Positions 1 to 7,258 of a stretch of DNA of 64,000 nucleotides are shown one piece after another (position 1 is the first letter of the stretch; the number at the start of each line of letters is the position of its first letter). Source of the stretch: Bacillus yapensis (lineage in GTDB: Bacteria; Bacillota; Bacilli; Bacillales; Cytobacillaceae). Location of the stretch: the NCBI RefSeq assembly GCF_005280205.1, contig NZ_SUND01000011.1, positions 62,001 through 126,000 on the forward strand. The letters are read 5' to 3'. The notes beneath the pieces were generated by a model. It was not told where the DNA came from, ran no database searches, and was given only the letters and a program-made list of their open reading frames with translations. The translations under genes and the position numbers were made by a program.

Positions 1-959
1 TATTGTCCTAATCCAGTGAAATTACCTGGAACCAAAATTTTCTCACCACTCCAAGGACCAACTGGAGTTGGCGCGTCACGCATAACGATGGCTTGACGAT
101 CCTCGTTTAAGTACGTCATGATAAACCGTTTAAAATGAGTATTGTACGCAACAGACATTTCGCCAGCGACTCCGATTGCTACCTCTTTAGCCTTCGCTTG
201 ATCTGTTACCCAACCATTTCCATCCCAATACCTGTAATCACCAATATTCAGCAGATTATTTTCTGGAACTCTAGCAAGATACACATTTCCAAAACGGCCA
301 TTTGGCGTAGCATACATATAAACAAATCCGCCATCCTTCACAAAAGCGGCCATCTGGAACTTGCTATCCCAAGTAGATGTATTATTGTACCATCTTGCCG
401 TAGGATGCTTTACCCAGTTTTGACCGTTATCATCAGAATAGGCAATCCCCGAGTAGTTTGTATACCATCTTCCCGCATCTCCCCAATGATTGACAGACAT
501 ATAGTGAATATAATGCCGATTGCCAACGGTTATTCCAGCTGTAGGGATAACGGTCTGTTCGTCATTATTTATTTTTTTGGAAGGAATAATTTCTTTTGCA
601 TATCCTGGTGAGCTTTGAATCATCGTTGAAAATGAGAGTCCATCTTCCAAATTCTTATCCGAAGAAATGGCTAGAATATTACTTCTATTCCAATTTCCTG
701 CCGTATTATTCGTATCGCCAAAAGCAATGAAGTATTCTCCTCCACCTTTGTCCCATACGATGCCTAGGTCTGTACCACCTACATCATAATTCGCATGAGT
801 TTGATTAGGGTTTGGCATCGTTTCCCCAGAAGGTGTTGCACCAGTCACCCTGGAGATCATGGTTACATTTGAGGGAGTAATTGCACTTGCGCTACTAATT
901 AACAACGTGCCTACCAAGACAAGAGTACCAACAAACATCGAGAATATTTTCTTTTTCAA
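1..959 (-). CDS. Secreted DUF4185-type protein (partial, runs off the window)
   Basis: The reading frame is open from a TTG codon at 959 to the window edge (about 319 codons). It begins MKKKIFSMFVGTLVLVG and has a classical signal peptide of about 26 residues ending SSASA. Early motifs such as GGTDLGIVW and FIAFGDTNN, followed by repeated W/Y-rich strands (SVNHWGDAGRWYTN, IAYSDDNGQNW), fit the DUF4185 family of secreted beta-propeller-like proteins, which often resemble sialidases or carbohydrate-active enzymes; no substrate can be assigned. GAGGAG lies 8 bases before the TTG. Two TGTAAACGTTTAC-type operators upstream suggest sugar-responsive control. The C-terminus, which might carry binding modules, is outside the window. 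The frame and secretion are clear; the family call is from memory of its motifs. Confidence 0.8.
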   Translation of the reverse strand, partial: MKKKIFSMFVGTLVLVGTLLISSASAITPSNVTMISRVTGATPSGETMPNPNQTHANYDVGGTDLGIVWDKGGGEYFIAFGDTNNTAGNWNRSNILAISSDKNLEDGLSFSTMIQSSPGYAKEIIPSKKINNDEQTVIPTAGITVGNRHYIHYMSVNHWGDAGRWYTNYSGIAYSDDNGQNWVKHPTARWYNNTSTWDSKFQMAAFVKDGGFVYMYATPNGRFGNVYLARVPENNLLNIGDYRYWDGNGWVTDQAKAKEVAIGVAGEMSVAYNTHFKRFIMTYLNEDRQAIVMRDAPTPVGPWSGEKILVPGNFTGLGQ

Positions 960-1085
960 CCTATACACTCCTCGTCAATAAAATGAGATAGCCATTTGTA
1001 GTCTTGACCCGATGCAAGAAGCAAAGATATTTCTTATCTAAAAACTGATTAATAGCAGTCTCGATATCACCTCCTTTCGTTTTGG

Positions 1086-1125
1086 TGTAAACGTTTACAT
1101 AATCATAAAAAGTAAACGTTTACAC
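1086..1125 (-). promoter_or_regulatory. Two LacI/CcpA-type operators upstream of the DUF4185 gene
   Basis: TGTAAACGTTTACA (1086-1099) and GTAAACGTTTAC (1112-1123) are near-perfect palindromes with a central CG, typical of LacI-family operators including CcpA cre sites. Their centres are 25 bp apart. A possible -10 (TATGAT on the minus strand, about 1102-1107) lies between them. A LacI-type sugar repressor or CcpA is likely; which one cannot be told from sequence. Confidence 0.65.
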
Positions 1126-1330
1126 ATTTAAAAAAAAGAAGAAGGAGCACTTTTCTGTACGGCCCCATTTTCTATTCTTCTCCTGGCAAATAACTCAAAA
1201 GTATTATTCGTTACAAATTTCATATTTCCTTTAACTCGATCCAATTTCATTATGAGTTCCTAAAAAACACTATATTTTTTAACTTCTTTATCTAGACCAA
1301 CTTTTTCGTGATCGCCTACTAACAAAAATA

Positions 1331-1363
1331 GGCACATCCCCTTTTTAATCAAGGGATTGTGCC
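1331..1363 (-). terminator. Rho-independent terminator after the NADH dehydrogenase gene
   Basis: On the minus strand GGCACAATCCCTT pairs with AAGGGGATGTGCC with two imperfections, and TATTTTT follows. It lies 40 bases beyond the dehydrogenase stop codon. Confidence 0.8.
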
Positions 1364-1402
1364 TTAAGAAAAAACCGAATTCTAAGTCATCCGCTCTTCT
1401 CT

Positions 1403-2632
1403 CTATCTAGAAGAAACCGTCTGGGTAGAACCTTTTTTGGGATTCAGATTTAATATTTCCTTCACCATAAACACAGGTCCTCCTAAAACGAATAAATATC
1501 TTGCTTCCACTACTTGTTTCATTAAGGCTGCGAATAATCCGGTCATCTTCACTCCGAATACATTCCCTACCGCAACCTTCAATCCGATTGATGCAACGGT
1601 TCCTTTATGACTATAAGTAAATGGCTTTAAAGCCTCTCCTCGTATTGTTGCAGCAATATTCGGTCCGCATGTTTGAGCTTGTTGAATAGCAACCTGTGCT
1701 GTAGCTGGCAAAGCAGTTTGATCTTCCTTCGCGAACAGTGATGCATCCCCAACACAGAATACTCCATCAAGCCCTTTTACTCTAAGGTATTCATCCACCG
1801 GAATTCGCCCTTTAACCAATTGTAAATTCCATTTTTCTAATAGTTTATTCGCTCTAACTCCACCAGACCAAATCAAGGTTCTTGCAGGTATTTGGAAGCC
1901 ATTATCCAAAGCGATGGATTCCTTTTTACATTCAACAATTTTTGTAGAAGTCATCAATTCCACACCACTATTTTTCAAATAAGCAGTGGTAAAATCAATC
2001 GCTTTACGATCAAAGAACGGTAGTATCGAATCGGATGCTTCCACATTGATGATTCTTGTTTCTTTTACCGGAATATCGTATTGCTTACAAAGCTTTGGAA
2101 GTTTATCTACGAGTTCTCCGACCATCTCGATTCCTGTAAAACCGGCTCCTGCAACAACAAATGTTAAGTGAGACGGATCCTGATCCTCTTTGTATGCGGT
2201 AAACTCCTTTGTAATATGATTCTGAATTGCTTTTGAGCTTCTAAAACTACGAATCTTAAAAGAGTTCTCTTCAACTCCAGGAATTCCAAAAGTATCTACA
2301 TCAAATCCTAAAGCAATTAATAGATAATCATATTCCAATGTTTCACCATTATCTAAAACGATATTCTTGTCGTTAAAATCCACATTTGACACAACTGCTT
2401 TTTTGAATTTCACAAGATTTGTCTTTAATAAATCTGGAATGTGCAAAGCAACTTTATGATCAGAAGCTGTACCAGCTCCGATTTTGTGTAATTGTGTAGA
2501 AATATAGTGATAATCATGTTTGTTGATTAATGTAACATCCGCTTCTCCTTCACTTAATATCTTTTCTAATTCTCTGCTCGCAATAAGTCCACCATAACCT
2601 GCACCGAGTATAACTACTTTTGGCTTATCCAT
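1403..2632 (-). CDS. Type II NADH dehydrogenase (NDH-2)
   Basis: A 409-residue single-subunit flavoprotein that oxidises NADH and passes electrons to menaquinone at the membrane without pumping protons. The FAD-binding motif GAGYGG is at residues 11-16, a second Rossmann motif for NADH (GAGFTGIEMVGEL) is near 162-174, and the FAD-contacting GVFCVGDAS is near 290. Length fits B. subtilis Ndh/YumB-type enzymes. The C-terminus has the usual hydrophobic membrane-docking stretch. The ATG follows AGAGGGG. Two Rex-type boxes lie directly upstream, which suits a gene repressed when NADH is scarce. Which of the several Bacillus NDH-2 paralogues it is remains uncertain, so no symbol is given. Confidence 0.92.
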   Translation of the reverse strand: MDKPKVVILGAGYGGLIASRELEKILSEGEADVTLINKHDYHYISTQLHKIGAGTASDHKVALHIPDLLKTNLVKFKKAVVSNVDFNDKNIVLDNGETLEYDYLLIALGFDVDTFGIPGVEENSFKIRSFRSSKAIQNHITKEFTAYKEDQDPSHLTFVVAGAGFTGIEMVGELVDKLPKLCKQYDIPVKETRIINVEASDSILPFFDRKAIDFTTAYLKNSGVELMTSTKIVECKKESIALDNGFQIPARTLIWSGGVRANKLLEKWNLQLVKGRIPVDEYLRVKGLDGVFCVGDASLFAKEDQTALPATAQVAIQQAQTCGPNIAATIRGEALKPFTYSHKGTVASIGLKVAVGNVFGVKMTGLFAALMKQVVEARYLFVLGGPVFMVKEILNLNPKKGSTQTVSSR

Positions 2633-2668
2633 GTTGTATGCCCCTCTCTTTTGTATACCATCTGGGTA

Positions 2669-2708
2669 ATGTGAATATTTTCACATATAATTGTGAAGTA
2701 CTTCACAT
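2669..2708 (-). promoter_or_regulatory. Tandem Rex-type operators upstream of the NADH dehydrogenase
   Basis: ATGTGAATATTTTCACAT (2669-2686) and TTGTGAAGTACTTCACAT (2691-2708) both fit the Firmicute Rex consensus TTGTGAAN4TTCACAA. Their centres are 22 bp apart, two helical turns, which puts both dimers on one face. They lie 37-76 bases before the start codon and so overlap the likely promoter. Confidence 0.75.
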
Positions 2709-2918
2709 AAAAATATAATTTGATATTACTTGACCTTAAAATAAAATGCAAGACAAATTCGATTGTTTTCTCATGCGATGTTTTCGCATGTTCAATTAAT
2801 GTTCACATGTAGTGTCGACTACTATTTTCATACTGTATGTATCAAAGAAAAATCAAGGATCGAGAGCCTCCACACTTCTCAGTTTTGGGATAAGGTTAAG
2901 TACCCAATTCTAATATTA

Positions 2919-3100
2919 AAAGGAAAAATTCCGCTTAATAAGTAATTTTTATTAATTGAGACGTAAATAAACGGAGAAAGTCCGTCTATGGACTCTTAAA
3001 ATGCAATTTTGAGGGCTTTTTCTTTGCATAATCGGAAAAACTCCGTTTATATATGCAGAAGCGAGTTCCAGTTTACGTATAACGGAAAAATTTCCTCCTA
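2919..3100. repeat. Four degenerate copies of a short dyad repeat
   Basis: Copies at about 2919-2940, 2967-2989, 3029-3050 and 3079-3100 share a core close to CGGARAAANTCCGYTTAT and are spaced 48-62 bases apart. CGGA and TCCG arms give each copy weak dyad symmetry. They lie between ndh and proS, where no gene is visible in 2709-3208. Confidence 0.5.
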
Positions 3101-3208
3101 TTTTCCTTTCCTGTTTTTGTTACTTAATTAAGGGATGCTATTCCTCAATCAACCCAATTAGATACGTTACGGTGAACCGTATCGCAAGTAATCCGTTTCT
3201 AAATAAAG

Positions 3209-3238
3209 AAACTCGCCATTGATGAAACTGGCGAGTTT
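3209..3238 (-). terminator. Rho-independent terminator after proS
   Basis: AAACTCGCC pairs with GGCGAGTTT around a 12-base loop. T-rich tracts on both sides would let it work in either direction; it sits 38 bases past the proS stop. Confidence 0.8.
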
Positions 3239-3276
3239 TACTTTTTATTTGGGATTTCCCTAATTAACTATTCCTA

Positions 3277-4713
3277 TTAATAAGCACGAGCAAACCAAAC
3301 TGTATGTTTTGCTTCCTTGCCACAGTTGATGCAAGTATGCTTCGTTGTTGGTGGGTTAAATGGAATGTTACGAGTTGTGAACTTGGTTTGTTCTTTTACA
3401 TTTTCTTCACAAACATCGTCTCCACACCAACCAGCTAAAATCCAACCAGGAATTTTGTCATTTTGTTCAGATTCCGCTAGATGTTGGTTTAATTGTTCCA
3501 GTGAATCGATATGTGTGTGTGAATGCTCTGCACGGAACGCTTTTGCTTTTTCTAACAGTCGAGTTTGCATTGTTTCAAGTTCTTTTTCAATGCTTTCCAC
3601 AACGGATTCTAGAGACACGGAAACTTTCTCACCTTCATCACGCGCTTTCATTAAAGCCTGATTATTTTCTAAATCACGAGGTCCAAGTTCAACACGTACA
3701 GGTACCCCTTTTAGCTCCCATTCGTTGAATTTGAAACCAGGTGATTGATCGGAATCATCAAGACGAACGCGAATTCCTTTTGCCTTTAACGCTGCAAAGA
3801 TCTCGTCTAATTTCTCAATAATGGCAGGGTTCTTTTTCCATGGTCCAACTGGGATCAACACAACTTGAGTTGGGGCGATCTTTGGTGGTAAAACTAGACC
3901 TTGCTCATCACCATGCACCATGATCACTGAACCGATTAAGCGTGTAGAAGTTCCCCATGAAGTTGTGTGGACATGAGTATGTTTATTTTCTTTAGTTAAG
4001 TATTTAATATCAAATGCTTCTGCAAATTTTGTACCTAAGTAATGTGAAGTACCAGCTTGGACAGCTTTTCCATCCTTCATCATTGCTTCAATAGAAAAAG
4101 TATCTACGGCACCAGCAAAACGTTCTGATGGTGTCTTTTCTCCATCATAAACTGGAATCGCCAACAATCCTTCTACAACTTCCTTATAAATATTCAACAT
4201 TTGCATCGTTTCTTTACGAGCATCTTCTTCATCGACATGAGCCGTATGACCTTCCTGCCATAGGAACTCAGAAGTACGGATGAATGGAAGAGTTTTCTTT
4301 TCCCAACGGAATACATTAGCCCATTGATTAATTAAGACTGGAAGGTCGCGATAGCTTTTAATCCAGTTAGAATACAAGTGTCCAATCATTGTTTCTGAAG
4401 TCGGACGTAATGCTAAACGTTCTTCTAACTGTTCTCCTGCCGCTTCTGTTACCCAAGGAAGTTCTGGTGAGAATCCTTCGATATGGTCCTTTTCCTTTTG
4501 GAAAAATGATTCTGGAATTAACATTGGGAAATAGGCATTACGATGGCCCGTTTCTTTAAAGCGTTTATCCATTTCTGTTTGAATATGCTCCCATAGTTCG
4601 TAACCATCTGGCTTAAATGCAATACATCCACGTACAGGCGTGTAATCCATTAAATCCGCCTTTTGAATGGTATCAATATACCATTTTGAAAAATCGTTTG
4701 TGTTTTGAGACAT
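3277..4713 (-). CDS. proS: Prolyl-tRNA synthetase (archaeal/eukaryotic-like type)
   Basis: Charges tRNA-Pro with proline in the cytoplasm. The 478-residue protein starts MSQNTNDFSKW; longer upstream readings run through the T-box and are not real. Class II motifs are visible: RPTSETMIGHLYSNWI near 112, the motif 2 region FRWEKKTLPFIRTSEFLWQEGHTAH near 150, and HGDEQGLVLPPKIAP near 265. The C-terminal end with CGKEAKHTVWFARAY is typical of the ProS type lacking the bacterial editing insertion. AGGAGG stands just before the ATG, directly after the T-box terminator. This form occurs in some Bacilli instead of, or beside, the bacterial-type enzyme. Confidence 0.97.
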   Translation of the reverse strand: MSQNTNDFSKWYIDTIQKADLMDYTPVRGCIAFKPDGYELWEHIQTEMDKRFKETGHRNAYFPMLIPESFFQKEKDHIEGFSPELPWVTEAAGEQLEERLALRPTSETMIGHLYSNWIKSYRDLPVLINQWANVFRWEKKTLPFIRTSEFLWQEGHTAHVDEEDARKETMQMLNIYKEVVEGLLAIPVYDGEKTPSERFAGAVDTFSIEAMMKDGKAVQAGTSHYLGTKFAEAFDIKYLTKENKHTHVHTTSWGTSTRLIGSVIMVHGDEQGLVLPPKIAPTQVVLIPVGPWKKNPAIIEKLDEIFAALKAKGIRVRLDDSDQSPGFKFNEWELKGVPVRVELGPRDLENNQALMKARDEGEKVSVSLESVVESIEKELETMQTRLLEKAKAFRAEHSHTHIDSLEQLNQHLAESEQNDKIPGWILAGWCGDDVCEENVKEQTKFTTRNIPFNPPTTKHTCINCGKEAKHTVWFARAY

Positions 4714-4734
4714 TGTCTTTTTCCTCCTGAAAAA

Positions 4735-4965
4735 ATAAAATAAAAAAGCATAAAGAGTCCTAATAAAGGACGTCTTTATGCTTAATAGACGTGGTACCAC
4801 CTTAGTTCGACTTTAATAAAAAGATTAAAGTCCTCTAACGTTTGTAACGAAACGACTCGGTTAGTTTTGCTAACATCTCCGTGGTAGGGTTCAATAAGAA
4901 GGGGTGATATAGCTTTCAGCCAAGGCTATATTTTCTGGTTCACAATTCTTATTTACTTGATCACA
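4735..4965 (-). promoter_or_regulatory. Proline-specific T-box riboswitch of proS
   Basis: The conserved T-box AAGGTGGTACCAC lies at about 4791-4804 on the minus strand, followed by a terminator hairpin. Stem I is present upstream; the putative specifier triplet CCU (proline) is at 4886-4888, in the context GAACCCTACC. Uncharged tRNA-Pro would pair with the specifier and with the UGGU of the T-box and stop termination. Specifier and downstream gene agree. Confidence 0.92.
4748..4781 (-). terminator. Intrinsic terminator of the proS T-box
   Basis: GCATAAAGACGTCC pairs with GGACTCTTTATGC and is followed by a TTTTTT tract. The proS ribosome-binding site lies immediately beyond it. Confidence 0.9.
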
Positions 4966-5023
4966 TCATTGAATACGTATTTATGAATTATAATATATCA
5001 ATTTATAATATGTAATTCAATAA

Positions 5024-6223
5024 TTACTCCTTAATTAGTTGATAAAGTTCATACATTTCACGTTTTGTTAGAATTTTCGGTACTGGATAAAGTGGATTTG
5101 CTTCATCGAGGGCACGATCAACCATCACTGGAATATCCCTGTCCTCAATCCCATTCACTTTTGTAGGTATTTTCATATCTTGGTTCAACTGTTTAATGGC
5201 TTCGATAAATTTTTTTGCCTTCTTTTCTTCAGTATGACCAAATTCGCTAATTCCTATTAAATCAGCAAGCTCAGCGAGAGGCTTATGTATAGAATCTCCA
5301 TAATAGTCAAGTACATACGGTAAAACGATGGCATTGGCCAATCACTGGGGAACAGAATAAAATCCTCCTAATGTGTGGGCAATTGCATGAACGTTGCCAA
5401 CGTAAGCCCGGGTAAAAGCAATTCCTGCTAAATAGGCAGCGGTTTGCATATTTTTTCGAGCAGTTAGGTTCGAACCATTCGAATACGCTTCAAAAAGATT
5501 TTCAAATATCAATTTAACAGCCTCTTTACTACATTCTCTCGTTTCCCTTGTATTACTTTTACCGATATAAGCTTCAACTGCATGTGTCAGAGCATCAATT
5601 CCTGTAGCCGCTGTAATGTGTGGTGGAAGGTTCACAGTAAGCAAAGGATCAAGCACTGCATAATGAGGAATCAGCGATATATCCATAAGCGCATACTTCT
5701 CATGTGTCTCACTATTAGAAACCACAGCCGCAAGAGTTGCTTCACTTCCAGTTCCAGCTGTAGTAGGAACCATAAATAACGGAGGCAGTTTTTTCATTAC
5801 TTTGAATAGACCCTTCATCTGTGGAATAGTTTTTCTAGGCTTTGCTACCCTAGCCCCAACACCTTTTGCACAATCCATTGGTGAACCTCCGCCAAATGCA
5901 ACGATACCTTGGCATTGATTCGCCTTGTACATTTGAAGAGCTTCTTCTATGTTATCAATTGTGGGATTGGGTACAGTTTTATCATAGATAAAGAAATTTA
6001 TATTCTCGTCTTGTAACCCTTGTAAAAAAGCATCCATCAATTTTATTGAAGTAATTCCTTTATCAGTCACAATTAAAACGCTTTCAATTTTAAGGTTGTT
6101 AATCAATTTTGGCAACTTCTTTAGACTTTCTTCACCAGACAGCAATTCCGGTTTTCTCCACGGGAGAAGAAACGTACCTAGCTTCAAAACCCATTGATAG
6201 AGACGACAATAGAATCTATACAT
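5024..6223 (-). pseudogene. Iron-containing alcohol dehydrogenase broken by an in-frame TGA
   Basis: Two abutting readings in the same frame (6223 to 5342 and 5341 to 5024) together make one family-length Fe-ADH of about 399 residues. The first part carries the NAD motif GGGSPMDCAKG, GTGSEATLAAVVSN and the metal-binding region DALTHAVEAYIG. It then runs NVHAIAHTLGGFYSVPQ, hits TGA at 5342-5344 and continues in frame as LANAIVLPYVLDYYG. Family members read PHGLANA here, so CAT-GGA has become CAG-TGA. That loses a metal-binding histidine (H277 in FucO) as well as ending translation. A TTG codon after the stop could restart, but with no clear ribosome-binding site. It is most likely inactive. 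Confidence 0.85.
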
Positions 6224-6264
6224 CTGAACACCTCACTTTTTACATTAATTTGGAGCAAGAAAGT

Positions 6265-6309
6265 ATTAGTTCATTCTAATAATATATAAGTAGTTTATTG
6301 CGGTGTCAA
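6265..6309 (-). promoter_or_regulatory. Promoter of the alcohol dehydrogenase gene with a palindrome at the start site
   Basis: TTGACA (6304-6309) is 17 bases from TATATT (6281-6286) on the minus strand, a near-consensus housekeeping promoter. ATTAGAATGAACTAAT (6265-6280) has symmetric ends ATTAG/CTAAT and would overlap the transcription start, as an operator would. The regulator is unknown. Confidence 0.6.
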
Positions 6310-6400
6310 TGATAAAATTTCTAAATTATCAAATTATATTGTTTTTTTAGTAAATATTCGTCTTTGCGTATTGAGCCTTCTAATAACATTAAAATACATG

Positions 6401-6432
6401 ATAGCCACACCAGCCGTAGTTAGTGTGGCTAT
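6401..6432. other. Perfect 10-bp hairpin in a gene-free stretch
   Basis: ATAGCCACAC pairs with GTGTGGCTAT around a 12-base loop. There is no good T-tract on either side, so it is a weak terminator candidate. Apart from the promoter above, nothing else is evident in 6224-6546. Confidence 0.4.
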
Positions 6433-6546
6433 CAACTTACTAAATCGGTGCTATTATAAGATAGCTATCTCCCAAACGAAAATACTTATAGAGCTATAGA
6501 TACATCATCATCTACCATTGTATACAATACCGTTTTTGATCATTAT

Positions 6547-6810
6547 TTATAAATTGAACGACCTGGCAAGGCTATCTACAATACAACTTTTAGCACGTAA
6601 TGAAGCTAATGTTGAATTTGCAACGTCATTAAGGATTTGGCCAGGATTGAACGAGCTCTGTTGACGTCTATTTAACATAGCGGTAAGTAGTTGTTGGTTT
6701 GCTGCAAGAACGTCATTAGCATTACTTTCTTTTCTTGGACTTGTTTGATAGATTTTGTATACATTAACTGTTTGAGGAGATTGATCTCTTCCGCAATTAT
6801 TAGAACTCAT
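6547..6810 (-). CDS. Small hypothetical protein downstream of the lasso operon
   Basis: An 87-residue protein beginning MSSNNCGRDQSPQTVNV. The ATG at 6810 is preceded by AGAAGGAGGTG at good spacing, so translation looks real. It has a polar N-terminus and a longer, probably helical middle and end rich in Q, N, L and A (LAANQQLLTAMLNRR, ILNDVANSTLASL). There is no signal peptide or membrane segment. I do not recognise the family. It is separated from the lasso precursor gene by a strong terminator, so it is probably not part of that operon, and no function is proposed. Confidence 0.7.
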   Translation of the reverse strand: MSSNNCGRDQSPQTVNVYKIYQTSPRKESNANDVLAANQQLLTAMLNRRQQSSFNPGQILNDVANSTLASLRAKSCIVDSLARSFNL

Positions 6811-6984
6811 AATAACACCTCCTTCTAATTCATCTATCATAATTTATTCAATTTTTACTGTTAAGAAACGGCTATTCCTCTAGAAATGAAGCCTATTTTA
6901 GACAAGCATTGGATAGTTGCCATCAGCACACCAAAGATTTCCGCACTCACAACCCAGATTCTATGTATCAGTATTCAAAAAAAA

Positions 6985-7018
6985 TAACCCCCATACAAAT
7001 TGAATTGTATGGGGGTTA
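6985..7018 (-). terminator. Strong terminator of the lasso-peptide operon
   Basis: On the minus strand AACCCCCATACAA pairs with TTGTATGGGGGTT around a short loop, followed by a run of eight T. It lies 61 bases after the precursor stop codon. Confidence 0.92.
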
Positions 7019-7078
7019 ATAGAATAGCTATGTTTTAAAAAAATGATAATACTTAGGTAAAACCTCAAATTAGTTTAA

Positions 7079-7258
7079 TTAACTGTCGTGATTTCCACCA
7101 CCACCACCGCCACCAAAAATTGGGCCAGGTAGCGGATCCGGAACCCAACCTTTATCATCGAAATCAAAAATTAAATCATGGCCACCTTCCCAACTCCCTG
7201 CCATGGTCTCTCTAATATCCAATAATTGTAGTGTTGGCGCTTTCCATTCCTTTTTCAT
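7079..7258 (-). CDS. Lasso peptide precursor with long, glycine-rich core
   Basis: A 59-residue precursor. The ATG at 7258 is chosen because AAAGGAGG ends 9 bases before it; the upstream GTG at 7267 overlaps that ribosome-binding site. The leader (19 residues, MKKEWKAPTLQLLDIRETM) has the W-x2-P-x-L pattern and a threonine at -2, as in paeninodin-type leaders. The predicted core begins AGSWEGGHD, so Ala1 can form a macrolactam with Asp9, giving the nine-residue ring found in paeninodin. The tail continues LIFDFDDKGW, then VPDPLPGPIF, seven glycines and NHDS. At 40 residues the core is far longer than usual (about 15-26). The terminal serine fits phosphorylation by the kinase encoded first in the operon. 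The gene is last in the operon and overlaps the cyclase gene by 47 bases. Confidence 0.88.
   Translation of the reverse strand: MKKEWKAPTLQLLDIRETMAGSWEGGHDLIFDFDDKGWVPDPLPGPIFGGGGGGGNHDS

Noticed and set aside
135-611. 158-codon plus-strand reading at the window start
   Set aside because: It is the shadow of the minus-strand DUF4185 gene, which has a signal peptide, ribosome-binding site and family motifs.
4714-4800. 29-residue N-terminal extension of proS
   Set aside because: It is translated T-box sequence; AGGAGG and MSQNTNDF mark the real start at 4713.
7085-7111. GGT-type triplet run as a simple microsatellite with no meaning
   Set aside because: It lies in frame inside a well-supported precursor gene; slippage there remains possible and is noted.
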